The position numbers and the translations under genes are program-made. Shown one piece after another: positions 10,029 through 23,141 of a stretch of DNA of 64,000 bases (position 1 is the first letter of the stretch; every line of letters begins with the position of its first letter). Source of the DNA: Anthopleura xanthogrammica (Eukaryota; Cnidaria; Anthozoa; Actiniaria; Actiniidae); assembly GCA_964019055.1 (NCBI GenBank), contig OZ025219.1, positions 3,234,792-3,298,791 on the forward strand, given 5' to 3'. The notes below the pieces were generated by a model. The model was not told the DNA's origin. It was given only the letters and a program-made list of their open reading frames with translations, and did no database searches.

Positions 10029-12130
10029 ATATATCGCGTCATCTTAAAATGACCTAGTGTACGAACCACAAGAATGAGGTCTGCTGTTCATTCTTATATA
10101 GATAACTTGACGGTGAAAGGGAACAAGAAAAGTAGTAAGTTCTACATGATAAACGGCTTTTGTGATATAATCTACATACTGTCAAGTATGTTTGATGACA
10201 CCATTTTCTCGCACAAAAAAAAATCAAAAAAGTGCGAAAGAGATTGACGTAGAATTGGGTCGAGTCAAGACGTTTGATGCTCCCGCAGCAAGAGATTTAA
10301 CTGATTGTTATGTTTAAAAAAAAATATGATATCTTCTTCTAGCAAGGTAATTATGCGCACTATAATTGGTCAATTTGCGTCTATTACTGAGTACGGTACG
10401 GACCGAAAAGTAAAGAAAGTCTTTCGTACTTGTGATCTTAAGATCTCAAGTCTTCGTTATAGAAAAAAATATTTCTGGGTGAAAAATCTCCTAAAAGCCT
10501 AAATAAAATTTTCAGAGTTTATCTACTTTAGACAATAATCACTTAAGAAATTTGAAAGTCACAATATTCAATGTAAAAAATAGGTCAAGCTACAGACTGT
10601 ATTAAATGCGGCTTGAACTCCTCCAAAATAAAATAAATATAATTTTACAAGAAGAGTTTTACGATTTGATCAAGTTAAAGTGATATTTCAATAAGATTAC
10701 GGCGACAAGTTTTAACTTATCTGGATCGATTCGGTGAAGAAGCAAGTCAGGTTGATTTCGTTGATAATTTAGAACGTTTTCTACTCTCATCTTCTTTTGA
10801 AATACATTTTATATCACAGTACTTTATTCTAACTTGGATTTTTAAATTTAAAACTGTATTTGTCGACAGGCAAGTTGGCATTAAATTTTTACAGAATTGA
10901 AAGTGGGGTGTGTTTGAATATTCACCGCGTGCTTGGCCAGTTTGCTTCAAATAAAAATCAGTCGACATAACTTCGAAAAGTGACGAAAACTATGCACGCT
11001 CAGGGAGTAGTAATTCTCCAAAGCATCTCTTCTCATCTTAGGAGAGTTTTTGAGGCTTTCTTGAGTCAAGAAAAGACATGAAAACATACGAAAGGCAGTA
11101 GAATTTTTGAATTTTGGCTCGGATGATGAGTTAATAGGGCTACCTTTAAACTAGCTTGCTAAATGAGAGGTCCCTGCATAAATATTGTTCAAATAAAGAA
11201 TTTATTTGAAAGACAATGAAATTTCCGATTTTTAAAGTTAGAACACAGTATAAAACAGATTTTGAAGAATTAAGCATATACCTATTTTTGTAAAGGCACG
11301 CCATTCCCCGAAGTTGGAGTATATATATTTTGGCTCTCTCAAAGGGTCAATTATGGACATATTCGTTTTTCTCGATTTTCTCCGAAATAAAGTGATATTT
11401 CGACAAATGAAAGATACCATGGTTTATCTCGCATATAGGCCTACCTATAATACTAAAATGTTAGCGAAATCGAACTTTTGATTGTTGCCGGCGTATTTTC
11501 GATTTTTGCTGACATCCCCTCTTAATTTGGTTTTATTTTCACGTCCTTTTGTTCTGCATTCGCATTCTTATTGCAAAACAAAGCTTTACTTTCGAAAAAA
11601 GAAAAACCTAAAGTCATTCAAAACGCTGAAGCCTTAGCAGCCAGTAACTTAACCGCACACTTTACAACCGCAGAGATGCTCTAACGCCCAAGATATTTAA
11701 TGAGATCCGCTCAATTTAATGTGAAGCACAAGTTGCACAGCTTACTACTCAAGCTAAATACATGTAACGTTAATCTGAGAAGTAAGTGGAATTTTGATGT
11801 TTCCAAGTGCAAAACAAATAGACTGAAGAACACTTTTATTTATATTAACTGTAAAATAAAAATGTTCATTGAATGTAGTACATACATAGTAACCTTGGTT
11901 AAAAGTTTTCCTTCATTATTCCCCTTGATCAATTTTATGTAATTCAAGTTTTTACATAATTCAGCTACTAAACTACAACAGTATGAATCCCCCCCATTGC
12001 CTTGCCATAGAATAAGTATCTTATTAACCTCATTTGTTCTGTTAAAAAGAAACATTTATTTCCCAGCCAGGATTTAGCTAGTGTCATATGATTATCTATC
12101 AACCAATGAGTGTTGACCTCGTCGGCAAAA
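10029..12130. other. Intergenic stretch after B1
   Basis: No gene recognised. Only short open frames are present, none with recognisable domains. Unit 2 carries the same sequence at 23142-25250 with few changes, most of them not preserving any reading frame. Confidence 0.6.
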
Positions 12131-12131
12131 G

Positions 12132-12132
<1 letters not shown>

Positions 12133-12225
<93 letters not shown>
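12133..12225. repeat. (CT)n microsatellite, unit 1
   Basis: An almost pure CT dinucleotide run of about 90 bases. The unit 2 counterpart at 25251-25374 is about 30 bases longer, a typical replication-slippage difference. Confidence 0.97.
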
Positions 12226-12229
<4 letters not shown>

Positions 12230-12529
12230 GATTATTTTATAGAATATACGAAATGCTAGAGTAAGTTTGCCGAAAAGATTTTTCGCCGAAGCAACTTCCA
12301 GCCAGTCAGTAGATCGAAAAGCGACGAAAACTACGGCCCGAAAACAGTCTGGTTTCACTGAGGAATGAAATAAAAAGGTCCCTAAACAACCTCTCAAATG
12401 ACAAAATTATGAAACTTACCCAGGATGTGAGGTTTGCTCTGTTGTAGATGTAGAAAAGAAGTTCAAAAAGATCTGACAAAATCCAGTGTTGTTTTTGAAG
12501 CCGGAGAGCTTGCACGATCCAAAGTTGTC

Positions 12530-12739
12530 TGTCACTTCTGTTTGAAGTTTAAGTCGGATTTCTCGAACATTTTTGTATAATGTTAATGTTAACATCCTTT
12601 TTATAATTTATTTTCAAGACAATTTCGTGAAAACTGTCACTTCTGTTTGAAGTTTAAGTCGGATTTCTCGAACATTTTTGTATAATGTTAATGTTAACAT
12701 CCTTTTTATAATTTATTTTCAAGACAATTTCGTGAAAAC
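12530..12739. repeat. 105-bp exact tandem duplication, unit 1
   Basis: Two head-to-tail copies beginning TGTCACTTCTGTTTGAAG at 12530 and 12635 appear identical. The same pair is at 25679-25888 in unit 2, so the small duplication predates the large one. Confidence 0.93.
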
Positions 12740-13720
12740 TGCTTTGGCAGACTCTGCTTCTTTGCATTGTGAATGAGAAAAAGTACGACGAATGTGATTC
12801 GCCTATTTGCCATAGTTTGGAGAATCTCAATTTTGATCAGAAAATAAAACGTTTTTATATTCTTAAAATATCTTCTGCTATATCAGCCATCTGGCCTCCG
12901 GCTCGTGAATATTGAACTTTTCTCGCGTTCTCCTAACATCCCGCGTGATCTATTTCACCGGTAGAGTCATAGAACTTAGTTTCTATTGCCTAAATATACG
13001 CTCTTACCCTGCGAGTAGAGGTTATTTATCTACACTTCCGTAGGGCGGAGCGGCAGGATGGTCGGGCTGGTCTTTTTTTCCCGACCCAAAGCCAAAAGGG
13101 CTCTGTAAGCAGGGTAAGACGCCCCTCGTTTTGACCGATTTGTGCCAAAAACTACAAACAATATTCTTATCAATAAATCCAAAGAAATTTGTGTTATTGG
13201 CGTTCTGATTCAATGAAGTTGATATTGGAATTCTGATATCGATTCAATGTTTTTGGAGTCTCAAACTACCTCCATGCTATCTATATACTGGATATCCACT
13301 CCCATTTCATTTCATCATCTTTTTGTTTTTCTTTTTGCATGTCTTTTCCTGAAATTGTACTCTCCAAATGGTATTCACTTCATTAATCCTATTGTGTCTT
13401 TGCCCTGAATATAGATTTCCGTTAAAATCGAAGTCTAATCCTTGTAATACTCTGCAGCATAATTTATCTAAACTCCCTCGTAATTGGAGATTTATTTCAG
13501 AAAAGAGCGAAACGGAAAGAAAACAAGTAAAACGATCAAATAAAAAAAGAATATTCCTAGATGGTCAGGAACACAAAGTAGATATGAATAACTTTTAAAA
13601 TATATTTAAGTGCACCTAAGAGAAAACGTTTTGAAAATTAAGCTAACTCAGTATAAAGCTTTGTTTTTTTTCCCAGTTATTGTTTTTTCAGTATCATTCA
13701 ATTTTTACATCTTGTCAAGC

Positions 13721-13974
13721 TAAAATTTCACCGACGCATTTCTTTCAAACATATTCATTCTAGAATCTAAATCGATCATGCAATCTAAACTAGAAAAACC
13801 ATTCGTTATGAGAAGAATCACTTTATTTACTACCAACAGACTTGAAATAATTCTGACTGTTTCAGGAAAAACTTGAAATCAAGGTGTGCAGCTACCAAGG
13901 TAAGGCCTTGCTGTAATTTTGATCAAGTCTACTATCTGCTTCAAGAAAGAACATTTTGTATTAAAATAACTGTA
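13721..13974 (+). promoter_or_regulatory. Conserved GPCR upstream block (A2)
   Basis: Essentially identical to the A1 upstream block, including the GAAGAATCAC core and the GTAAGG donor-like site. Confidence 0.5.
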
Positions 13975-15141
13975 ATGATCAACAACAGTACAAGTCATTA
14001 CACTGCAGTGAATTCGACTACAACGTTTGCCAACAAGAAATATGTTTTCATACCAAAAGATACTTTTATTGCTAGAGTAATTATCTACTCGCTGGTGGCA
14101 GTCCTTGGTTTGTATGCCATCGTAGCAAACAGCCTGATCTTGCATCTTAAGAGAAAGCAAAGACGCAATCTTAAGAAACGAAGAGATTTCGATCGATTTC
14201 CTGTAGTCAGTATTTATGTTCAAAGTCTTGCATTGTCAGATTTGTTGTGTGGTATCATCACAGTTCCAGTGGCCATAACCTCCAACTTCTGGGACATTAT
14301 AAACGATGACATGACTTGTAAAGTAGTCAGGTTTTCAAACATCTTCCTTCCAGTAGTAACTATGTGCAACCTTTTTGTCATTGGAATAGAAAGATATCTA
14401 GCCGTATTCCATCCATTTATGGTCCCCTCGAAACGCATCGTCAGAGGACTCGTTCTTGGTGCTTGGTTATCTGGAGGTTTGATAACGCTTGTCCCATCGG
14501 CCACTTTCAGGATACAATCCAGAGACATCGAACCTGACAGCTATACCAAACTATGTATCTATACTAAAACTGTCCCATTATATAAAGCGATGTTCATAGG
14601 ATTTACAGTTCTCATATACCTCATCCCAAGCGTTATTCTAACCTTTACCAGCCTTCGTATGTTAATTTTTCTACGACAAAGAAGAAGAGCTATATTTCCT
14701 AACGCGAGTAACAACAATTCCTCGAGATTCTACGGATCGTCCACTTTTGTGACATTCATTTTTACATTTGTTCTTCCATACCTTCTTTATGTGTTATTTT
14801 CATCTCTGAACTTAATCTTAAAACTTAGTTTAAATAACACTGCTGAATTTATTGTGCGAAGATTGAGTGGCCTGCTTGCTTATTCCAACTCTGCATTAAG
14901 TCCATCAGTGATGTTGTACAATATGCCAGATTTAAGAAGAGACCTAGCAGACTTTGTCAGGAAATACATATGTTCATCCGTAAATCATGGTGAAAATAAT
15001 TCCAATGCTATCGCTGGTTTTCAGGATCACAAGGACAATAATAACTTTCCCCGTACTATCTCTGATAATCCAGTTGGTACAGAACACCATATACAACTAG
15101 ATCTAATAAGGTGCAAGGAAAACCTAAACCTAGGGAACTGA
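13975..15141 (+). CDS. Class A GPCR, gene A2 (orphan, intronless)
   Basis: Duplicate of A1 with four residue changes out of 388: I213L in helix 5, L261F in helix 6, V364D and I377L in the C-terminal tail. All motifs described for A1 are kept. Upstream and downstream DNA is nearly identical to A1, including AATAAA at 15258. Both copies being intact suggests either very recent duplication or continued selection. Confidence 0.93.
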   Translation: MINNSTSHYTAVNSTTTFANKKYVFIPKDTFIARVIIYSLVAVLGLYAIVANSLILHLKRKQRRNLKKRRDFDRFPVVSIYVQSLALSDLLCGIITVPVAITSNFWDIINDDMTCKVVRFSNIFLPVVTMCNLFVIGIERYLAVFHPFMVPSKRIVRGLVLGAWLSGGLITLVPSATFRIQSRDIEPDSYTKLCIYTKTVPLYKAMFIGFTVLIYLIPSVILTFTSLRMLIFLRQRRRAIFPNASNNNSSRFYGSSTFVTFIFTFVLPYLLYVLFSSLNLILKLSLNNTAEFIVRRLSGLLAYSNSALSPSVMLYNMPDLRRDLADFVRKYICSSVNHGENNSNAIAGFQDHKDNNNFPRTISDNPVGTEHHIQLDLIRCKENLNLGN

Positions 15142-15943
15142 ACATATCGCGTCATCTTAAGATGACTTAGTCTACGAACAACAATCTGGACGGTGAAATG
15201 GAACAAGAAAAGTAGTAATTTTTAGCTGATAAACTTTCATGGTACTTTAGTGGTAGAATAAACGTACTGTCAAAAGTTGAAGAAAAAAATCAATAAAAAA
15301 AAAAAGAATTAAAACAAAATCAAAAACAAAAAAAATTTGTTTTAAGTAAAACATTGTGGGATGCGGACACGTCGGGCACAAATGAACCCAAAATAGGAAA
15401 GGTTGGAGTATTTTCAAAATTACATGTCAGACTTTAATGACGTTATAACATCGTTTTGTAATAAGTTCATATGATTTTAAATTGATTATTGCTTCCTAAA
15501 ATTTTTTTTTTTTTTTTTTACGCTTCTGGCGATAATTCCTCCATTAGCCTTCTATTTTTTCGTGTTATTTGATCAACAATAGTTTATTCCCTTCCTGAGG
15601 CACTTGAATTTCTTTGAAGAATTTTGTTCAAATCCCCACCCCTTGCCTGACTACTCCTCCCACTCCCCTCATAGGACTTACATTGATAACTGCATTATAC
15701 CTTCTCATTTTTTTACGCTTGAGACCATCCCCACCCCTCCCCCAAAAAATAAACTAAATAGAATTAAAGTTTCATTGTCCTTCAAGCTCAGGGAAATGAG
15801 TTAGCTTCTTATGAAAACTTATTTTCAAGCATTTGTTCATTTCTCGAAATTTTGCAAGTAAGCCAAATCTAAGAGAACAATAGTTCATTCGTCAATTTTT
15901 TTCTAGTATCCACGAGTTCGCCACACTGGCTGTTTGATTTTAA

Positions 15944-16808
15944 TTGGCTTTCACCTAGTTGGAGCTTGCTCTGTTGTGATTGACCCTCGCTGAGATTTTT
16001 TTCTCGTTATTATTCTCTTTTCTTAATTAGTTGTGCACGTTTTTATTTACTCAGTGGAAGTTTAATGAAAAAAATAAACTCTTACCAGATCTAAGAATCG
16101 TCAGTGTCGTGTTTTTTTTATATATATTCTTTTATATCTCTTACTAACTCTACGAATCATTATACCAGTGAAATTAAACTGCATCCAACCAAGGAATAAC
16201 TTTAGTTACTTGATAATAATCTTCTCCCCGTCCCCACGGGGGCAATTTTAGTCACATGACAACATGAACCAAAAACAAGCTTCGGAAATTCAAACTTCCC
16301 GCCTCATTGATTACAATAGATCTGATTGGTTCGTTACTAGTCGGATCAGTGCTTCCTTCTTTTGTTTTATAAGACAATTTATCCCACACCGTAGAAAATA
16401 CAGCCAATCAGAAAGAAGGAAAGCCGTTGTTTATTCGTCGGTATTTCATCGTTCCTTCACACAATGCACTGCGGGTTGAATCTACGCACTTGCATTTTCT
16501 ATGGTGTGGGATAAAATGGTTATAAAATGGTTTCTCGTGGCATACCGTGGATATCCCACTCGTCACTTGTATTTTCTTTGTATACACACTCGCCTAAAGG
16601 CGATTGTGTGTATACTAGAAACTACAAGTGACTCGTTGGATTTTTCACGGTATGCCACTCGAAACCTTTGCATAACTAGTATGGAAGACCGTAAACGTCG
16701 ATTTTTAGCTCAACACTCAAGATGACCTTGCAACCATATTATTGATTTTTTGCGAGAAAATTATGAAATTTAAAAACTTAAAAACTTCTGACTGAACTGT
16801 CCAATCGA
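15944..16808 (+). mobile_element. Fold-back (MITE-like) element, unit 2
   Basis: Copy of the 2862-3726 element at the equivalent site and orientation in unit 2, with its hairpin at 16529-16666. It was carried along by the block duplication rather than inserted independently. Confidence 0.55.
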
Positions 16809-16819
16809 AATGGCAAACA

Positions 16820-19545
16820 TGAGGTCTGGAATTTTATCAGAAACAGAACAATTTATTTCTCGTTTAAGTTTTCTGGTTTATTTATTTATTTTTATTTTCA
16901 TATTTGATCAGCAACTGGTTCTCCACGATGGAGAATTTAAATTTTTAAATAATTTATAAATGTCTCTGGTCAAATACCCCCATCTCCTTTCTAAAAATAA
17001 CCGAGGTTTAAAAAATGCGACAAATCAATGCCTACAGAAATTGTGTTAAAAATTTAAGTTGGAGTGTTTTTTCGTGCAAAGTACTTTTTTGAAATTTGTA
17101 AATTTAGTGCTGCCACGGTAATGCTGTAAAAAGTTCCTGTTCATTCCACAGGTATCCCAGTAATGAGCATTCTGACAAGGACAATGTATAACAACAATTT
17201 CAATATGAAATATCAATATAAAACAATGTGTGGTTTTTACAATCTTCTATCTGTTTATATTCAGTTTATATTCATGTCATAACAAGAGTTGCATTCTCTT
17301 GTCATTGAATACTCCACATAAGTTATAGAATCATAAAACTCAAATTGTACAAAAAACCCACACTGGTTGTTTTTATCTTATCGTATTAAACATGCTTGGG
17401 CATGATGTGTTAAATATATTTCAAGTGTAAATTTTATTTCTTGTGCAAAAGATCGAGACCTAAACAAGCTGAGATGGAACTGAGATCTTTGCATCCCACA
17501 TGAGAAAAGCTAACAACGAGTTACTCGTATAAATATGTTCCATATGCTGCCATCTTATAATAGAGTTGGTCTTGCTTCGTGACACTTCTCAGAATACGAA
17601 AATAGAATTCGTAAAGCAGTCGTACTCAGTCGTGTAGTACATGAAGCGATTTGTAAGCGTTTCAATATCGATCTAGTAAAAGGAAAGCGTTTAGATATCG
17701 ATCTGCTAACGGCTCATTTAGTGAGCGAGCGAGTGACACATTTGCATATTCAGACCCCTCACAATAACTCGTTTCTACGCTTCGCATATCCACGAGTTAA
17801 AAATCAATTGAATTTGCTTATAGTTGGAGCAATATGTGAAACACGAAAGCGTAAAATTATTTGAGAAAGTAACCCCGCCGCATAAAGCTTTATAAATATT
17901 TATAAGTTTACTCCCTCGGCATCCCATAATATCTTACTTAAAACAATAGAATCCAAGATGGCCGCCGTATCGGTAAAAAAGTATATTGATTCAGTGAAAA
18001 TGAAACTTGGGCAGTATGTTGCTTATATATTTCAGAAAATGTACACAAAATTAAAATATATATATAATCGTGTTGTTTTCAATCTACCAGCACGTTAAAC
18101 ATCATAACAAAATAGTCCATTAATACGGTTTATATCGAACTTTAATCGACCCAATATTTTAGAATATCAAATAGTATGATTTCTTTCCAATTTTTTCTCA
18201 ATACTCGAAAGTGATGTACTGGCAGCTTTATAAATAAAATTAGGAAACCAAAACGGGTAAATTCACTCCTTTTCCACGACGTAAATTCTTTTGTTGTTGC
18301 AAAATATCTATCCTTCAAAACTTTAACTTCAAATTTCTCGAAAATGCTCTCACAGAATTTCTTCAAATTTTTCAAATTTTTCAAATTCTAAAAATTAAAT
18401 AAGCGTAAATAAATTCAAACAAAGTTAAGCATTTTTTTTTTTGAAAACGGTGAAAAGGCCAGGTTACCAAGTCACATTGAAAATTTTGAAACTAAATATT
18501 TTCACATTCGCTTAATGTAGAGTAAAACCCATGCTTAACTTTGTTTCAATAAATGTCAGCTATAATTTGGCTTAATCTTGGCTCAAACTGACCAAGTGCA
18601 TGCTTGTTTTTTAATTTTTAATGAAATGTGACGTCATCAAATACGTAGGAGTATTGACGTCATGCACATATCAGAAAACTATCCATTTTACAAATTGGTT
18701 TTATCATGGGCTTAATATATCAGAAAAACCTCTTAGGAATTTTTAAATCATTTCCCTAGCATTCGTGACTGGTAAATAGGTAAGACCCCCACTTAATGAT
18801 AAACAAACATGGATTTCTCTTGGAATCGAAAAATAAATGTCATTAACATCGCAAAAAAATCACTGATTTTAGAGTTTCATGCACGTCGAAATCCGCGGTC
18901 TTGTACCTTGAACCCCTCAAAATGATTGCAAAAAAATGAACGCCTTGTTTCAATTATGTTTCAAGAAAATATTTACAAAAACATTATTTTGTTTTCAAAT
19001 TATGTGTGATGTAGAGGCTACCACCCTCAACAATTATATATTTTATGTTTGTGCTTCCCGCCGTTTTGTGTAGTGTGAGTCCGCTAACCAACTAATATCG
19101 CCGTCTCGTTATTCTTGTGCACGTTGTTATTCTTTGAGTCATCAATCGTGTAGTGTGTTCGTCAATTGGTAAGTTCGTTGTCATTGTTTGCTTGTAGTAT
19201 TGTCCCCTCGTAATGTAATGCTCTTTGTTTTTAAGGATTTTACTGTATTGCATGTGAAGTGAGCAAAGTAAACCCATTTGACAAATATAATAAACTATGT
19301 ATCGAGAGAAACAACGTTGAGAAGGAATCAGTGAATCGAACCCCTACATGTAGCATCAATAAAAAGATGGGATATCCAGGCGTTTGAAAGATGAAATGAT
19401 AATAATATTAGTTACAAAGACTGGTTGAAAATACTTAGACGTTCTAAATATCTTTCTTTGCAAATAATCTCTCACTTTAAAGTTTTGGATGAACTGTACG
19501 GTCTTGACCAACAGAAAGCTGTTGGTAATGGCGGAATACCTATCG
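16820..19545. other. Intergenic stretch of unit 2
   Basis: Counterpart of 3735-6435. It carries a 24-bp insertion near 17324-17347 absent from unit 1, and the short inverted repeat copy at 18417-18546. No gene seen. Confidence 0.6.
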
Positions 19546-19552
19546 GATACAT

Positions 19553-20203
19553 AAAAGAAAGTTGCTGAATTTATTTGCCAGCCACTTTCATTTTTTTTCA
19601 ACGCGTCAATTTTGACAAGCATATTTCCTAACGAAATAAAAATTGCCAAAGTTTAATCATTTATTCAAAAGTGGTGACCATGAATTAATTTCTAACTTTA
19701 GACCTATATCGTTACTGCTGATGTTCTCAATTTTTTTTTTTTTTTTTTTTTTTTTGAAAAAAGATATATGTATAAGCCTAACAACTATCTGGGGCAAAAT
19801 CGTCTTTTCTTTAAGGATTCAATTTGGATTTCGAAAGCAAAGGAATACTACCTTGCCAATCCTTGATTTTGCCTATAGGATATATTTTAGGTGTCTTTTT
19901 TGACTTATCAATGCCGGCTTCCAATACTGTCTGCCTTGATATTTTGCTTGATAAGCTTTCCTATTATAGTCTTAGTAGCGATGCCCTGGTACGGTGGTTT
20001 GGCAGCTATCTCAGAGATCGTAAGCAATATGTATGTGTTGATGGAACTAATTCAGATCTCAAACAAATTTATTTTGGGGTACCTCAATGTTCCATCCTCG
20101 GTCCCATCCTATTTCTTATTTACATGAATGATGCCCAATTTGTTACAAAAGCAATTCCTTTATTACTCTACGCTGATGATGATATCTTTTAAATGACCAA
20201 TAA
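19553..20203 (+). pseudogene. Decayed LINE reverse transcriptase fragment, unit 2
   Basis: Duplicate of the 6440-7090 fragment with the same disabling frameshifts and T run, so decay predates the duplication. Residues around the GVPQ and YADD blocks are unchanged; one E to K-type neighbour change (ILLEKL to ILLDKL) is seen near 19945. Confidence 0.85.
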
Positions 20204-20848
20204 TTACTTAAGAAAGCTACTGCGGTCTCAAATGAGGACCTATTCTTTCTTGGTGACTGGTTCCAGGCCAATAAACTAACAATTTATTTGACAAAAACGA
20301 AAAAACCTTCTTTTCGGAACTCAGCAAAGACTTTTAAAGAATATCGTAGCAGATGGTTTCGAGGGTCAACTGTCACTTACGAATAGTCAATTTATTGGTA
20401 AAGCTTCGCCCACTAATTTTTTAGGTTTACTCTTTGATGAAATGCGTTTTAGCACCTTCTAAATTAAAAAAATATATATCGGGGTAGTCATCGTTCAAGA
20501 ACAACGCCAGTCTTCTTTTCCTGGGAAACGACAAGGCTGCTACTTTAAGAATTTTTTTGTATTTATAATTAACCTCGCAGTGATACGCCAAAACTGTGAG
20601 CGTTTCAAATTTGTCACTGTTGGTTCAACAATTGACTAAAATACTTATCAAGATCTTTACGGATGGCTTTGTGTTATTTATCAAAATATTCATAAAAGCG
20701 AGGGGATTTCGAATCCAGCGTGGTATTTTTGACGTGGTCTGTTTAACTTCAAAGAGAGCCAACTTTCTGGCTTTACCTGGTCTTTGTCTGATGACGCTTA
20801 TTCTCTTAAAAAAGTTCACCCAAACGCTTGCATTGAAATCAAAAAATA

Positions 20849-21133
20849 CTTATACTTTTTGCAATGAAATTATATTTAATTCATGTCAATAAAGGTCAAA
20901 TTAACGTTATCCAGTTTGCTATTTTTTTCTTTAGTCATTGAATTGTATTGAGAAAAGTTCAAAAACCTGTGATTTCGATTCTCTATTTTTCTTATACTTT
21001 TTGCAATGAAATTATATTTAATTCATGTCAATGAAAGATCAAATCAACGTTATCCAGTTTGCTATTTTTTTTCTTTAGTCATTGAATTGTATTGAGAAAA
21101 GTTCAAAAACCTGTGATTTCCATTCTTTATTTT
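20849..21133. repeat. 142-bp tandem duplication, unit 2
   Basis: Same two-copy array as 7736-8020, offset by 13,113 bases. Confidence 0.88.
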
Positions 21134-21200
21134 TGCCTTTTTGGATGGAATGCATGCATGTGAGGCGTAAGTCTTGAAATCTTTGCTGACTATTTGTTAA

Positions 21201-21425
21201 CACATTTCTTTCCGATGGTGCCTTAATTTTGTATCTTAATTTCGTTAAAGTCCCTGACGTCAATGGCAAGTTTCACACATTTCTTTCCGATGGTGCCTTA
21301 ATTTTGTATATTAATTTCGTTAAAGTCACTGACGTCAGTGGCAAGTTTCACACTTTCTTTTTTTCAAAGGTGCCTAAATTCGTATAATAATTTCATAAAA
21401 GTCCCTGTCCATGGCCAATTTAATT
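21201..21425. repeat. 75-bp tandem repeat with CRE-type palindromes, unit 2
   Basis: Same three-copy array as 8088-8312. The TGACGTCA palindromes are conserved at 21255-21262 and 21330-21337, upstream of B2. Confidence 0.85.
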
Positions 21426-21722
21426 AACTGAGCAGAATGAAAAGGAAAAAACAAACCAAAATAACAACCCACAAGAAAACCAAACAAACAAACAAACAAA
21501 CAAAAATAAAAGTAAATCAAAAACATAAAAAGAAGCGGAATATCTTGGCGATATAGAGTTAGTTAAGAGCCAGACAACAATTATCAAATTTATGCGCCTG
21601 AGGTATGCCGAAAATAATTGTATTTCAATAAGTGAGTAAACGGATTTGTCCAACTATTGTCTAGATTTTTCCAACTATTGTGTTTACTTTTGATTCATTT
21701 AATTTTTTGCTCCTCGTCAAAC

Positions 21723-21974
21723 AATAAGCAACCAATGCATTTCCTTCAAACATATTCATTCGACAAAATAAATCGATCATACAATCCGAAAGAGAAAAAT
21801 GCTTTGTTTCTAGAAGAATCACTTAACTTACTACCAACATTCTTTGCAAATAATTCTGACTGACTCAGGAGAAATTTGAAATCAAGTTGTTCAGCTACCA
21901 AGGTAAGACCTTGCTGTGATTTTGATCAGTCAAGTCTACTATCTGCTTCAAGAAAGAACATTCAAATAATTGCA
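21723..21974 (+). promoter_or_regulatory. Conserved GPCR upstream block (B2)
   Basis: Matches the B1 upstream block closely, with the same core and donor-like site. Confidence 0.5.
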
Positions 21975-23141
21975 ATGATCAACAGCAGTACAAATCATTT
22001 TACTTCAGTCAATTCGACTACAACTTCTGCTCACAAGAAATATGTTTTCATGCCAAAAGATACTTTTATTGCTAGAGTAATTATCTACTCGCTGGTGGCT
22101 GTCCTTGGTTTGTATGCCATCGTAGCAAACGTCCTGATATTGCACTTTAAGAGAAAGCAAAGACACAATGTTAAGAAACGAAGAGCTTTCGATCGATTTC
22201 CTGTAGTCAGTATTTACGTTCAAAGCCTTGCATTGTCAGATTTGTTGTGTGGTATCATCACAGTTCCAGTGGCCATAACCTCTGACTTCTGGGACATTTT
22301 AAACGATGACATGACTTGTAAAGTAGTCAGGTTTTCAAACATCTTCTTTCCAGTAGTAACTTTGTGCAACCTTTTCGTCATTGGAATAGAAAGATATCTA
22401 GCCGTATTCCATCCATTTATGGTCCCCTCGAAAGGCATCGTCAGAGGACTCGTTCTTGGTGCTTGGTTATCTGGAGGTTTGACAACGCTTGTCCCATCGG
22501 CCACTTTCAGGTTACAAACCCGAGACATCGAACCTGACAGCTACACCAAAGTATGTATCTATACTAAAACTGTCCCATTATATAAACTGATGTTCGTAGG
22601 ATTTACAGTTATCACATACCTCATCCCAAGCGTCATTCTAACCTTTACCAGCTTTCGTATGTTAATTTTTCTACGACGAAGAAGAAGAGCCACATTTCCT
22701 AACGCGAGTAACAACAATTCCTCGAGATTCTACGGATCGCCCACTTTTGTGACACTCATTTTTACATTTGTTCTTCCATACCTTCTTTATGTGTTCTTTT
22801 CTTCTCTGAATTTAATCTTAAAACTTAGTTTAAATAACACTACTGAATTTATTGTGCGAAGACTGAGTGGCCTGCTTGCTTATTCCAACTCTGCATTAAG
22901 TCCATCAGTGATGTTGTACAATATGCCAGATTTAAGAAGAGACCTAGAAGACTTTGTCAGGAAATACATATGTTCATCCGTAAATCATGGTGAAAATAAT
23001 TCCAATGCTATCGCTGGTTTTCTGCATCACAAGGACAATAATAACTTTCCCCGTACTATCTCTGATAATCCAGTTGGTACAGAACACCATATACAACTAG
23101 ATATAATAAGGTGCGAGGAAAACCTAAACCTAGGGAACTAA
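21975..23141 (+). CDS. Class A GPCR, gene B2 (orphan, intronless)
   Basis: Duplicate of B1 differing by a single residue of 388 (S385 in B1, N385 here) and a few silent bases such as one near 22226. Features are as in B1. It is the least diverged pair in the array. Confidence 0.93.
   Translation: MINSSTNHFTSVNSTTTSAHKKYVFMPKDTFIARVIIYSLVAVLGLYAIVANVLILHFKRKQRHNVKKRRAFDRFPVVSIYVQSLALSDLLCGIITVPVAITSDFWDILNDDMTCKVVRFSNIFFPVVTLCNLFVIGIERYLAVFHPFMVPSKGIVRGLVLGAWLSGGLTTLVPSATFRLQTRDIEPDSYTKVCIYTKTVPLYKLMFVGFTVITYLIPSVILTFTSFRMLIFLRRRRRATFPNASNNNSSRFYGSPTFVTLIFTFVLPYLLYVFFSSLNLILKLSLNNTTEFIVRRLSGLLAYSNSALSPSVMLYNMPDLRRDLEDFVRKYICSSVNHGENNSNAIAGFLHHKDNNNFPRTISDNPVGTEHHIQLDIIRCEENLNLGN

Larger units (their letters stand above)
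1..13081 (+). repeat. Tandem segmental duplication, unit 1 (A1-B1)
   Basis: First copy of a unit of about 13.1 kb that recurs in the same order and orientation from 13082. It contains GPCR A1, a fold-back element, a decayed LINE fragment, short tandem repeats, GPCR B1 and a (CT)n tract. Base-by-base comparison of many stretches shows only scattered substitutions and a few small indels relative to unit 2. Position 1 happens to align with 13082, so the true left edge may lie outside the window. Confidence 0.95.

Noticed and set aside
10305..10502. 65-residue + frame after B1 as a small gene
   Set aside because: No domain or signal features. Conservation in unit 2 is explained by the block duplication.
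12530..12739. CRISPR-like or satellite array
   Set aside because: Only two adjacent copies with no spacers; a simple tandem duplication in a eukaryotic genome.
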